From Salarias fasciatus (taxonomy: Eukaryota > Chordata > Actinopteri > Blenniiformes > Blenniidae), in contig NC_043746.1 of the NCBI RefSeq assembly GCF_902148845.1, positions 6,113,555-6,177,554 on the forward strand: 64,000 nt of DNA, read 5' to 3'. Below the pieces are notes generated by a model. The model was not told where the DNA came from. It searched no databases and worked only from the letters and a program-made list of their open reading frames with translations. Numbering within the stretch: position 1 is the first letter of the stretch; every line of letters starts with the position of its first letter. A program made the translations under genes and the position numbers. Shown in pieces: positions 17,933-29,191 of the stretch.

Positions 17933-20900
17933 TAATTTCTAGTATCTTTCCACCATGTCGCAGTTGTAAATTAGAATTAATTTACAGAAGTGAAGCTCGG
18001 TCATCCAGCTCTGATCCACGAAGGGTTTTACTACAAAAAATAAAAATAAAAAAGCTAAACAAACACCAGTAATTGGACTCTGTAATTGTCCCTCGTGTCC
18101 TCAGGTGTTTGTGAGCAACAGCGGGAAGCAGAACGACCTGGGACAACCGTTCGGCTACCTGAAAGCCAGCACCACCCTGACCTGTGTCAATCTGTTCGTC
18201 ATGCCTTACAACTACCCGGTTCTCCTGCCCCTCCTCGGTGAGACTCTTTCCTGTCAAGGTTTAGAAGACAAAGACTTCATCAAAACAGGGAATAAAACAG
18301 GGAATCCATGGGAGCAAAGCACCTTGTGTTCCTGTGCATGCTTCCTCCTGAGCGGTTTCCCTGCAGCGGCAGGTGGAGCTGAAGCCGGCCACTCATCCAG
18401 ACTGCTAAAATGTTTTTCTTTTTTTTTTTTTTTCCCCCCCAGATGATTTATTCAAAGTGCACAAACTGAAAGCAAACCTGAAGTGGCGACAGGCCTTCGA
18501 GATGTACCTGAAGACGATGCCTCCGTACTACCTCCTGGTAAACCCACGCCGCATTCACCAAGTGGACGTTGTAAATACGCAGATGTTGTGTTTCTCATGA
18601 ACTAACCAGCACTAACCTGCGTCTGCTCTCTTCTGAAAGCCTTTAAAAAAGGCCCTGAGGATGATGGGAGCTCCCAACCTGATCGCAGACACCATGGACT
18701 GTGGCCTGAGCTACAGCGTCATTTCATACCTGAAGAAGCTCAGCCAGCAGGTGAACGCTGCTTTGACTCAGTCTCCACATCTATCTGCACACAAATATGG
18801 AGATTAAATCCACTTTATGTGTTTGTAAGACTACTTGCCGCTTTACTTTGAAAAGCCTGAAAACTTTGAAACTTTTCTTGCCTTAAGTTGGAAGAAGAGA
18901 CACTCCTCCCCTTGGTTGTTTGCAGTCTGATTTTAATCATCTGTCCAGATGATGAGACGCTTCTTCTTTTTGTTTTGGACTTCAGGCTAAAATCGAGTCT
19001 GATCGTCTCATTGTGTCGGTGGGGAAAAAGGCTCCTCAAGAAACCGGCATCAAGGTGAAGAATCACTCCAGCTCTCTGTCTCTGGCCCACCGGCGGGACT
19101 TCAAGCAGCTGCTGCAGGGAATCACGGGCGAGGGCCCGCTTCGCCTGGCGGACATCAACTTCAAGGAGTTCGCTGGTTTCCAGATCGCCCTGCTCAACAA
19201 GGTAGAGACTTGAGTTCCTCATCTACAGGTGGTGAACAGAATCTGCCGAGTTTCCTCTTTGTAAAAACACAAATGCGTTGGCAGGACGTCAAACCTCAAG
19301 CCTACCGAAACGCGTACGACATCCCGAGGAGGAACCTCCTGGATCAGCTCACCCGCATGCGCTCCAACCTGCTGCGGACGTCGCTGAAGTTAATCCGAGG
19401 ACAAGACGAAGGTGTGTTTCCTCCTCAGGGGGTTTGCAGCTCACAGCGATGCTGCGTGTGAATGAATCCAGCCGTCTCGGTTCTCTCTGAACGTCTCTCT
19501 GTGTTCCTGGGCGTTGTCAGACTACCTGCACAGTATTCCAGTGGCACAGATGGGAAACTATCAGGAGTACCTAAAAATGATGCCGTCTCCTCTGAGGGAG
19601 ATCGACCCCGATCAGCCGAAGCGGCTGCACACCTTTGGGAATCCGTTCAAGCAGGATAAGAAGGTAAAGATATGTAATTCCTTCATGGCAACGTCTTCAT
19701 TTTGTGTTCGTCCAAACGTGTCCTGATGTGTTCACCCCTCGCCTGTCACCAGGGGATGATGATCGACGAGGCGGACGAGTTTGTCGCCGGTCCTCAAAAC
19801 AAGAAGAGGGGGATTTCCGGGGACTCCAACTCCGGCGTGACCCTGAAGAGGAGGAGGAGCATGTCGCCGTTGCTGCGGCGACCGCAGACCCCTCCCGGGA
19901 ACACCAACCACGTGGCGATGGGGAAGAGTCCAGCAGGAGTCCCGGGCCAGCAGAACCTCCTCAAGACCGTCCCACAGCACAAAGGTGGGACTGAAAGCGA
20001 CTGTGGAGGAAAACCGTCTCTGTGCAGCGTGTACGCTGATGCAGAACAAACCAGCGGAAAAGAGGCTGAAAATCAGCGAGCTAGTGCTCTCTGGAGTGTG
20101 AAGGCAAATTGCTTTCAGTTTATGTGTTTAACAGGATTTATCTGCTTGTTTTGACTCTGAACACTAAACGTCAGATAAAGTTCAGTCAGGTGGAATTAGG
20201 AGTGTGACGCTTCTCCTTGCTGCTCCACCAGGACTGGACGGCACCTCGGTGGTGATGACTGAGAGCAACGGCGACTCCGCTCTGGACGCCGCCGAGATGT
20301 GGCCGGCGGACATGGACACGGAGACGGGCAGCCCGTCCGCTCTGAGCCTGGAGGAGAAGGCTGCGCCGGGAGCCGCCGCCGCCGCCGCCGCTCAGGGCGA
20401 GGACGCCGCCGTGGCGGAGGAGCGGCCGGCGGAGGATCACCTGGACGAGCATCCTCCGGAGGACAAACACAACTGCGACCGGCTGAGTCCGCAGAGCCAG
20501 GCGGACAGCGCCGAGGCCGAGGCCGCGGAGCAGGAGCCCGTCTTCATCGCCCCGCTCGACGGCACCCAGGCAGAGCTGCGGACCCGGGTCATCAAGGAGG
20601 TCCGCAAACCCGGACGAAGTGAGTGTGAGGCAGTGGACTGTCTGCCGAGGCGGCCGCCGCGCTGGTCCTCTCTTTACACGTCACTGTTTTCTTCCTCAGA
20701 CTACGACGCAATAGTCGGACTACTGCAGCAGGTGAAGGGATCCCAGGACGTGCAGCGGTACTTCATCCAGCACGCCATCAAAGAGGCCGTCAGGTAAGAA
20801 ACGCCGAGTCCCTTTCAGTAGAATTCCTGTGAATATGCAGCGTTAGGCAGCACGGCGCTGCAGCTGCGTTCTGCACCGTCCCGCGCCTGAACCGCCGCTG

Positions 20901-21044
20901 AAGCTCTGCTCCTCGCTGCTTCGCCCCTCCCCATGCCGCAGGTTTAAGAAGCGGGTTCTGATCCAGCAGCTGGAGCTCGCCCTCGCCGAGCTGGAGGCCA
21001 AACAAGCCGCGTGCTCGCCGCTCCCCAACGACCACGGCAGGTAG
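9442..21044 (+). CDS. ints6l: ints6l, Integrator complex subunit 6-like (DDX26B)
   Basis: Eighteen coding exons splice in phase to 899 residues: 9442-9552, 9672-9749, 13308-13457, 16044-16133, 16458-16641, 16729-16857, 17444-17607, 17739-17891, 18105-18237, 18443-18537, 18640-18750, 18986-19201, 19285-19411, 19521-19663, 19753-19984, 20232-20618, 20700-20793, 20942-21044. An N-terminal von Willebrand A domain carries the MIDAS motif D9-T-S11-A-S13. The DEAD string (residues 633-636, IDEADEF) gave the family its old DDX26 name, but there is no helicase core. The C-terminal helical domain of the INTS6/SAGE1 family ends the protein. INTS6-type subunits recruit PP2A to Integrator on RNA polymerase II. 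GSVPTDESAITQMCEVTGG, KKAPQETGIKVKNHS and KMMPSPLREIDPDQPKRLHT fit INTS6L rather than INTS6, as does the neighbourhood. Exon 16 is fish-specific in look: acidic with an Ala run. Confidence 0.95.
9940..10110. promoter_or_regulatory. Promoter-like patch inside ints6l intron 2
   Basis: Two inverted CCAAT boxes (ATTGG at 10017-10021 and 10078-10082) flank a GC box CCCCGCCCC (10048-10056), with CpGs and GACGTCGCC just upstream. This spacing resembles a TATA-less promoter or an intronic enhancer. No exon or start codon context is evident. Confidence 0.3.
12341..12402. repeat. (GA)n microsatellite
   Basis: Perfect 62-bp GA tract inside ints6l intron 2. Confidence 0.98.
13458..16043 (+). other. ints6l intron 3 (2.6 kb)
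   Basis: AT-rich intronic sequence with poly-T near 15900-15918. Nothing recognisable as a gene or a complete mobile element. Confidence 0.8.
17902..17930. repeat. (CA)n microsatellite at an intron 5' end
   Basis: A perfect CA tract starts 10 bp after the donor of ints6l exon 8 (GCTGGCAG|GTAGGG). CA-rich elements this close to a donor are known hnRNP L targets; a splicing effect here is only inferred. Confidence 0.9.
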
Positions 21045-22906
21045 TCTGCAGCGTCGCCAGGAACAGGAAGAAGAGGAAACGGGACAGGTCCGCTGAGGAT
21101 TAGTAAACATCAGAAACGACCCTCTTCGTGTTGACAGATGCCTTAAACTTCCATATGGCTTTTGTCTGTATGGACACACACACGCACACACACTCCACGA
21201 GACAGACGATAAGCTGTCAGATCGCTGACTGAGAGAGAGAGAGGGGCGAGCGATCGACTGATTTCTGCTTTACCCACAGACCTTTGTTCAGCTGGTCTGA
21301 AAAGTGTTTGTCCCCCTGCAGCAGTTTTTACCAGCACTCACATGTTTAGCATTCGTGAGGATTTACGGCTGATCAGAGGCTTCTGGTTCAATCAGGGAAG
21401 GCCTCGACGTTTTTAGTGTTACATTTTGCAAAAGGATGCACTCATATTTTTAGTTTTTAATACTTGTCATTGTTGATACCGTTATCTAATGTTTTCCTAT
21501 TTTTAGTAGCCGGAGCTGACATTCTTTGGCGTTACAGATGGGCAAGATGGATTAAATCTGTGAGCGGAGATGCTTATTTTCAATTTCAGACACTGTCAAA
21601 TGGGAATGGGTATTTATTTGTAATGTAACCTTTAAAAATGTAGTATGGCCCTTTAAAAAAAAAAAAAAAAATGCCTGTTTTGTGCATTTCTTGGCAGTGA
21701 CGACCGAGTTTGGCACAGTTTTCTACAGATGAATCTGACATTGGCAACTTTTCAATCAGTTTTCTTAACTGACTATCATCATTCAGGTTTCTCTTTGGAA
21801 AAACTAAAGACTTTCATCACTTGTTGACTTGAAAATGAAGGTCAACATGAACGTTTTCTCCACTAGAGAGCAGTTAGTCATGTGTTTCCTCTATAATCGA
21901 CTCCCAGAGTCGATCACAGGCCCGGAGTTTGTTTCTGTTGAAAAACACAAAAATAACTTTCTGTATTGACGGCAGTTCATTCCTCTTTGAGAAGACATCA
22001 ATACCCGTTATATTATTCAGATAGTGTTTTTATCTGAGTGTTTTTTTTCTTCACATTGGGATAATGTTGATTGACACGACCCCGTTCGAACTTTGTTCTT
22101 TGTTTTTTCTTAAGTTTCCATCTCATCGATAGCGGAGCAGCAGGCCCTAGCCGAGCTCTGCACTCTGTATTTCTGTTACACACTTCGGTGCTTGAGGATA
22201 AACGGCACAATAGAATCTCACAGTAAACGCTTCCATATTGCCCAGCTCTAATCGTCATTGTGTTAGTCAGGAAAAAAAAAGTTCACATTCCCAGTGTATG
22301 ACAATGGCTTCTAAATATCCAAATTGGATTTAGTCATGTTGCTATTTGACGTTAAAAACAAGCTTTTATGACGCCGGGCTGGTTGCACTGCTCCGTGCAG
22401 AGCCGGCGTTTGGGTCCAGCTGCTCAACATCGCCCTGAACTGGAAACAAGACTGACTTCCCACCACCACAGCAGTGCTGGGTTGTTTTTTTTTCCCCCTC
22501 CCGGTTAAGTCGACACGGATCATAATCCCCGAACATGAAAATGTCTTCAGTGTGTGCAGCTGTGTGCAGCGGTTCTCTGAGAGGCTGGTGGTAAATCCTC
22601 CTCCCAGCATCACAGCTGTATTCCGAGGAAGTGGCACATCTGTCCGCGCTCAGCTGACAGCCACCTCCTGTTGAACTCCAACAGCTGGCCGTCGCTCCTC
22701 TGCTGCTTTTTACACCAAACCCCACTCCGCCGTTTCTACCACAGATGTACACTACTTTTTAATGTTCATAGGGAATATAGATTATTTTTGTGAATTTGTT
22801 TATTTCAGAGTTTAAGAGCTATTTTGAAGGAAATGTTTAAAGCCATTTTTGTAAGCTGTTAAATACATATACAAAGTGGAAAGTTTTATGAACTGTTTTT
22901 TAAGAA
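21045..22906 (+). other. 3'UTR of ints6l
   Basis: About 1.9 kb between the TAG stop and the poly(A) signal. It is AT-rich with poly-A and poly-T runs (about 21655-21671 and 22484-22494). No coding sequence seen. Confidence 0.65.
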
Positions 22907-22912
22907 AATAAA
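22907..22912 (+). terminator. Poly(A) signal of ints6l
   Basis: AATAAA followed by A-rich and then GT-rich sequence. It lies about 360 bp from the opposing mmgt1 signal, so the two genes are closely convergent. Confidence 0.6.
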
Positions 22913-23270
22913 AAAAAAAAACACAGGTAGAGTTGTATCGGCTCTTTGTGTTTTGGGTCAAATTTATCTCCTGTAAAAAGTTAAAAACAGCTGTGCTACT
23001 TCATATCTGCTGTACCTCACTGCTGTAAAGCCATCATGCCATCTTTGCTTCTGCAGCTGATCAAACTGAAAGCACCGCTTTTACTGCCACCTGCTGTCCA
23101 ACACGAGGAACTGCAGCTTGGCCGATGCTGGTATTTTAGACGCAGCAGCAGCTTTTCATCAAGGTCACAGTGAATGTGAAGCCACCTCATTAACACCATC
23201 CACTCTTCATTTGGCTCCTCAGACGATGCAAAAAGCAGAGATCCAGACACTTTGTAAAATCAGTATGCCT

Positions 23271-23276
23271 TTTATT
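23271..23276 (-). terminator. Poly(A) signal of mmgt1
   Basis: TTTATT on the plus strand, i.e. AATAAA on the minus strand, about 640 bp downstream of the mmgt1 stop codon. The intervening 23277-23913 is 3'UTR with no coding sequence. Confidence 0.55.
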
Positions 23277-23913
23277 AAATTAAAAACAATCTGTAGAGTC
23301 TTACCAAAACGAAGGAGGAAAGAAAAAAGTCACCCAAATGAATGTACCATCACTCTCTGCTTTAGTCTTCACAGTATTATCAAAACTCCCGCCGTCTCTT
23401 CTCGCCTCCAGCGCCGTTTCCCGTGGCATTCCAGCCGCTCGCACACAGGAAGTGCCGAGCCTTTCCCACATCGAGGAAATAAATGAGTCCTCCGCTTGTA
23501 CAATAAAACTCATTTCATTCCCGAGAGTTTTGCCCCGGACAGCGGCTAAAGGCTGGAATTAAACGGTAACGGAAACAGGCTTTGCTTCGCCCCTCATACA
23601 AAAGATTTACAAAGGATCGCAATCCACCGGCTTCGGCTCAGAGGGACAAAAAGGGAGACGTCTCAGAATCTTAAGACATTCCGAAGCAATTACATACTGT
23701 ATGTACAAAGAAGTCGGCATGAAAAAAAACCAAAGGGTTGGCACAGTCAGTGTGGGATACTGGTAACCACTTGATGGACAGGATGCATGTTCAGACAGCA
23801 TGTTAGTTTATTTACAAATTAAAAATGGAAGAGGAGGAAGATCCCTTGCTCCGACTAACAAAAACAAATCTTATCTGACAATGACGCTGTTCCAGGCAGG
23901 AAAAGGCCAGTTC

Positions 23914-26227
23914 TCAGTGCAAATGCTCCAGCTTGCGTAGCCGTATGGGGTTGGGAAGAGCCTGCTGGTTGCGTGCGGAGGACGGCTCCTCCTCCGGAGA
24001 GCGGAATAACACCCGACCCCGGTGGTTGAAGAGGTAGAAGGACGGGTGGTTCCTCAGCGTGTCAAACGTCCTGGGTTCAGGGTGAAAGGGAAGAACGTCA
24101 AGAGGCTTTAAACTTCACAATGAATCGTGTGGTTCACAAAGACTTTCCTGCCATCTAATTAATGGAAACGACAAAAAGGTATATCATATTTGATAATCCA
24201 TCACTGAGCAGAAGCAGGAACTGCTCTGACCCCCCATCAGGGATTAGCTGGATAAAAATTAAACTTCAGATGCCTCCTTCCACCAACACACCTCATGCAA
24301 ACGCAGAGCGCTCCTCTGAAAAGGCCCGACAACGAGCGGAGTCATTAGCATGTGACAGGTCAGCAGAGAGCACCGCTGTCGACGTTCACACCTTTGATTG
24401 AAGACGACGTTTTATGGCCTCGACATTAAAAACAAAAAGGCTAGGACAACAAAGCTGGAGTGGAATGGAGTTTCCCTTTGCTCATGCTAATACTGGACCA
24501 AAGCAGGCAGGGCAGCTGGGGGTCTCTGCTACAGGCCCCTAATATGCATCAAACTTCCTGCTTTCCTAAACTTCACTCACAGTTCAAAAGTTCATTAAAC
24601 CAGGCCTAATGGAGCAAAACAGTCATTTTCATCTGCTTGGTTGCAAAGGACTGATCTATATGTAGAAATGTGAATGCAATCATCTGAATATTGGAGCATA
24701 ATACTGAAAAGCACTAATTGAACAGACTCGGACTGCAGTAATCACTGCACAATATCTTTAAATAGCTGAAGCACAGGATGTGACCTGCTTCAGAAACACG
24801 GAAAAACATTTTTTTAACTCTTTATGTATATATAGATACAAGTTGATTTCCCTCTATAAGCTTCTGAACCATTAATATGTCAAATACTGTGTTTTACATA
24901 CTTGGTAGCATTTGTAAAGCAAATACTTTTTTTTTAATAAAATCTCTAAACCTACATAAAGCACCTCAAGCTAATCGTTGAGCACCTCGTCTTAATAACC
25001 ACCTCAGGGAGGATCATGGGAGCTGATGAACTGTAATGTTGCTAAAACTGAACATGTGATGAGAGCGATGTGGCTCCCCGGGGACAGAGGACACAAACAA
25101 CCCTGCCATCATGGGAGTGAGGTGCTGCAGGGTGACTGTGCTTACTTGTTTTTCAGCTCTGAGGAGGCGTCCATGTCTTTGAACTCTCCAGCAATGTGGA
25201 CGATACCGTAACAGGTCATGACGAACGATAACAAGGTCTGCAATACAATCTGGAGGAAGAGAAGGGATTTAAGTTAAACAGTAAACCACTGATGTTCAAG
25301 TCAGCAGTTGCAACTAAGCTTTAATAATCTTTCTGGGGTATACTGATGAAAATTGGACAAATGCTTCACTAAAGAGGCATAAATCACTCACATCAGTTGG
25401 TAGTGTCTCGTGCTCCTTCTCTGTGAGTCGCATGTATGATCGATCTGAGGAGGAGAGGAAGAAACGTTTCGCTTCGAATCAGTGAAATATAAAACATGAC
25501 AGTGCACTAACCTAATTTTACAATCTAATGTGATCCATTGCTGCAGCAGCTTATGTATCAATGCATGTCAATACATTTCCAAAGATATAAAAAGGCTGAA
25601 ATTAAACTAATACTGTCAAACATTCATTACCTTTATGTTACCATGCAGTAACAGTAGCGAGGTCTTTCTAATATCAGTCATGCCAAGCAGGATTCACTAA
25701 GAGGAATACTTATGATAAAATCTTTAATGACAACAACAAAAATATAGATCTGATGAAATCTAACTCTGTGTAATTTATCTCAGAGCTGTTTAAGTCTGGA
25801 TCACATCACACTGTACAGGTGTACCTAATAATGTGGTCTATCAGGATGCTAACTCCTTGATACAGATTGGCTAGAAATCGATCGATTTAAGATATTACAA
25901 ACATGAAAGATGACTCAAAATAGCATATAAGACGAGTTTATGGTGGAACACGGAGCTGAGGCTGAGTTTAACATTTCTGTCATGTGGATGAACCAAAGCA
26001 GAGCTAAGCTGTTAGCATCCCGTTAGCCTGCCGATGGACACGGAGGCCCGGGCCGCGGCTCCATCAGCCTGCGCGGTGACACCAGAGCCCGGCCGGGCTG
26101 AACACACACGCCGAGACGTGTGTCTGGCCCCCGTGCAATAAAACTCACGCTGTGCTGCCGAGAAAGCTGCATGAGCCAAGGCGAAGAGTCCGACTCCGAC
26201 GACACCTTTCCAGAACGACGACGCCAT
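23914..26227 (-). CDS. mmgt1: mmgt1, ER membrane protein complex subunit 5
   Basis: Four minus-strand exons, 26227-26149, 25444-25392, 25249-25146 and 24070-23914, splice in phase to 130 residues (human MMGT1/EMC5 is 131). The start [20 protein letters not shown] is near identical to the family. Two membrane segments are visible: residues ~8-25 and ~45-63 ([17 protein letters not shown]). The conserved tail has [25 protein letters not shown] and LRKLE. EMC5 is a core transmembrane subunit of the ER membrane complex, which inserts tail-anchored and multipass proteins; a magnesium-transport role was also proposed, hence the name. Intron 1 is about 700 bp and intron 3 about 1.1 kb; both hold only non-coding sequence. 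The gene is divergent from pfdn6 and convergent with ints6l. Confidence 0.96.
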
Positions 26228-26594
26228 CTTGGAGCAGGACGGTGAGGAAGCGGGCGCAGTGTCGTAAAACGCTGCCGTAAAAGCCCGCAGCAGTGACGGC
26301 GCTTAAATTCAACACTAATGGAAAAAAATCTACAAAACACAGACTAATATTCACATTATTAGATACCACACCTGCTTTGTTTGTTTTGCGGTTCAATATA
26401 TGTAGAAAAACATCAACAATATCTTTTGCGGTGCTCTTACTTTGAAGGGACGAGCTAACATCCGCTTTCTGTTAGCGTTGCTCTTACTGTGAAGGGATCG
26501 GCTAACATCCGCTTCCTGTTAGCCTTCGCCACCCTGCCACATTTTCCTCCGTTCTCTCTTCTATTTGAAATATAAAAGACACTTTACATCAGAC
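26228..26594. promoter_or_regulatory. Bidirectional promoter mmgt1/pfdn6
   Basis: Only 367 bp separate the two opposing start codons. Both starts sit in a YY1-like context: AAGATGGCG on the minus strand at mmgt1 (26223-26231) and CATGGCGGAC at pfdn6 (26594-26603). No TATA box is seen. A tandem duplication occupies 26431-26523. Confidence 0.65.
26431..26523 (+). repeat. Tandem 46/47-bp duplication in the shared promoter
   Basis: Unit 1 (26431-26476) and unit 2 (26477-26523) both read G(T)TGCTCTTACT..GAAGGGA, then GCTAACATCCGCTT.CTGTTAGC, differing at a few positions. Each unit ends with a GCTAACA/TGTTAGC-type inverted pair that could form a small hairpin or a palindromic protein site. Confidence 0.85.
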
Positions 26595-26829
26595 ATGGCG
26601 GACGGCGTCTATAAGAAACTACAAGCCGAAGTAGAAAAGTATACACGCATGCAGAAAGGTATGCAGCACTTATTTCTATATTTTATACTAAATGTGCCTT
26701 TTAATGTCTAGCTAGCTGACCACATAGAACCCAACAGTCAAGATTAAATCTCATTATTATTTTTCTGATGGTATTGATTAGGTTAATATGTTAACTGATT
26801 TTGACTTTTCATATGTATTCAGTGCATAT

Positions 26830-26862
<33 letters not shown>

Positions 26863-28305
26863 CAGATGTTAGTAAAAGCATGTCAGCCAGGCAGAAGCTG
26901 GAGACTCAGCTGACAGAGAACAACATAGTCAAAGAGGTAAAAACACACAAATTCATTCACAATAACATCAGACAATCCTGTGGACCAGAGGTGTCAAGGA
27001 AGGCTGAGTGCACTTATAGGCTTACCAATCAATTAGCCTTTATTTATTTAGCATATCTGTTTATGTAGCACTTTTCATGCGTTTAAAAAGCCAAACAAAG
27101 TGCTTTACAGCATTTAAAAAACATTTCAAGGTAAAACAGGGAAATCCGTCTCTCCCACTTCCATATATCCATATATCCATATATACACACAACTACACAT
27201 GTGCACACAGTGATACTTCTCAAACAAGAAGGCATCTTTCTCTACAGAATCTCTGATCACTGAGCTCGAGTTTCAGTGATCTGCTCTGTCCACCACTCTA
27301 AAGCAGCAGAATACCTGGTTTTCAATACCTGTACGGCAGCAGAGACTGTCACTGATAAATCGTAGTGAATATGTTCTTTTCCAGTACCAATCCATCTTAT
27401 GGTTGTGATTAGATCCTCCACACTGACTGATTTTAGCTACCTGGATGTAGTTCAGAGGTCAAAATCCCAAACTTTTCATCAGCTATGAACATGAAAAAAG
27501 AAACGATTCCTCCACCTCTACAGTACATCTTTTGGTTTATAATGTATCTAATGTGAGACATTTCTGTTTTTGAGCTTTCAGTGAATTAAAATAAATGTAT
27601 TTGAAGACGAGATGTTTAAATACAGTAGATTTTGTTGTATTTTTTATTGTATACATTCCCCATGAACTCGGGTATTATTTGCTCCAATAATATTCATCAT
27701 GTGTTCCTCTGAGGGTGATTTCAAGGTATTTAAGGTCCTAAAGTTGGAGAGTTCTTGCATCAGAGGGATTTTTGCTCAGAAAGACATAACCGTGATTCTT
27801 TGCACTCACACGTCGCACTAACTGAACGTGTTTTCTCCCGGCCGTGTTTCCAGGAGCTCGACCAGTTGGACTCCACAAACACCATTTATAAGCTGATCGG
27901 CCCCGTTTTAGTGAAGCAAGACCTGGATGAGGCCAAGGCCACGGTCGGGAAAAGGCTGGAGTATATCAATGGAGAAATGTAAGATTGACTTCATTCAGTC
28001 ACTTTGCTGAATCCAGACATTATATATACGGAACCTTTGGGGTGTCTGTTGGATCGGACGGTTCTCAGGACATTCAAATCCATCGTATCCAGTCAGAGAA
28101 CTGTGTGTCGTCCTGTAGGATCCAGTGTACGGAGCCAGCTGCTTTATGTCTTTTCTCTGAGCAGCCGTTCTTGTTCTTGTTGTTGTTCCACAGTCAGAGG
28201 TACGAGACGGTCCTGAAGGACATGGAGAAGAAGTGTGAGCAGCACCGAGAACTCTTGACCAGTCTGCAGCAGGAGTACCAGAAAGCCCAGGGAATGACTG
28301 CCTGA
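26595..28305 (+). CDS. pfdn6: pfdn6, prefoldin subunit 6
   Basis: Exons 26595-26658, 26866-26936, 27854-27978 and 28194-28305 splice in phase to 123 residues. The product is a beta-type prefoldin subunit: N-terminal helix (KKLQAEVEKYTRMQKD), central conserved segment (QLTENNIVKEELDQLD, YKLIGPVLVKQDLDEAKATV) forming the beta hairpins, and C-terminal coiled-coil helix (RYETVLKDMEKKCEQHREL). It is one of six subunits of the cytosolic prefoldin hexamer that delivers unfolded actin and tubulin to the CCT chaperonin. Length is slightly shorter than human PFDN6 (129) because the low-complexity tail differs. Intron 1 ends in a TG microsatellite just before the acceptor. In mammals PFDN6 lies in the MHC region, so its position beside mmgt1 reflects fish-specific gene order. 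Confidence 0.96.
26832..26860. repeat. (TG)n microsatellite at the pfdn6 intron 1 acceptor
   Basis: The TG run ends 5 bp before exon 2 and takes the place of the polypyrimidine tract (TGTGTGTTTCAG). Confidence 0.95.
26937..27853 (+). other. pfdn6 intron 2
   Basis: Non-coding. It includes the fragment CCAGAGGTGTCAAGG near 26985 and a widespread-looking fish repeat piece with GTAGCACTTTTCATGC and AAAGTGCTTTACAGC (about 27064-27110), then three CCATATAT units near 27160-27185. Confidence 0.6.
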
Positions 28306-28442
28306 GCGCACGCACGCACGCACACACACTCACACTCACAAACATACACACACAACACACGTAAACCCACACCCCGAGGAGGACGAGCCTCTGCTTGTTT
28401 CAGTGCTTTGCAGTGTTATTACTGTGACTTTCTGTTGTTAAT

Positions 28443-28448
28443 AATAAA
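28443..28448 (+). terminator. Poly(A) signal of pfdn6
   Basis: AATAAA 138 bp after the pfdn6 stop, in a short 3'UTR that begins with a CACG/CACA-rich stretch (28308-28360). Confidence 0.7.
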
Positions 28449-28815
28449 CATGTTTTCCATGAAGGCTGCTGTTCCGTTTCCTCCTTTCTTTCACCAAATT
28501 ACTAAAAGCAATGAAACAATAAGGTGACAGACCTTATTTATCTCACAATGGGTCGTTTTCAGTCTATAAAATAGTTGAAAAGGAAGTGTGAATTTGCATA
28601 AATACAAGTGACATTTACTTAACCTGCTTGGTGAAAGAAAACAGTGAAGTCATGTTTTTGGGTCTTCATTTATGAAATGTTTTTCAAGTATTCAATAAAT
28701 TCCTACTTTTAATGCTGTAACTGTACACACTTTGAATCATTCTGTAGCTCATGAGTTTAATCCACTTTTCCCCACAGTGCCTGTTTGATTTACTCTTCTT
28801 CACAAAAAAGTTTAA

Positions 28816-29191
28816 AGGGTAACATCCCATTTTGTCTACTCTGTTTCTGACATATATTCCCATTTCGTCTACTTTCGTCTACTGCGTATTTTTCCCACGT
28901 TTCGCTGCTTTTCCACAGATTATGCTGTCATACTATATTTTGACCTATTCTTACCCTTTTAAATACTAAACTTCAGGGGTTAGGATTAGGGTTAGGGAAA
29001 TAAATAGCTGTTGTAGCAGTTTTCACAATAAATATCCTGTTAAATAAATTTCATCATTAATGTTATTTTGGTGGTCTAATGTTGAAGTAGACAAAAGTAG
29101 ACGAAATGGGAATGTTTGCCAAACGGGTAGTAGACAAACTGGGAGTAGACGAAATGGGAGTTTTGGTGTAGACGAAATGGCCATAAACCAT
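28816..29191. mobile_element. TTAA-flanked MITE with GTCTAC repeats
   Basis: TTAA at 28812-28815 and 29192-29195 flank a 376-bp element. Its ends are imperfect inverted repeats (AAGGGTAACATCCCATTTTGTCTAC against the complement of GTAGACGAAATGGCC..). Inside, the motif CCCATTTCGTCTACT or its complement recurs about seven times. TTAA duplications are typical of piggyBac- and Kolobok-type transposition. There is no coding capacity. A GGGGTTAGGATTAGGGTTAG stretch (28977-28996) resembles telomeric repeats. Confidence 0.65.

Noticed and set aside
19632-19770. Helicase function suggested by the old DDX26 name and the DEAD string near exon 15
   Set aside because: Only the four residues DEAD are present; no Walker A or other helicase motifs occur in the spliced protein.
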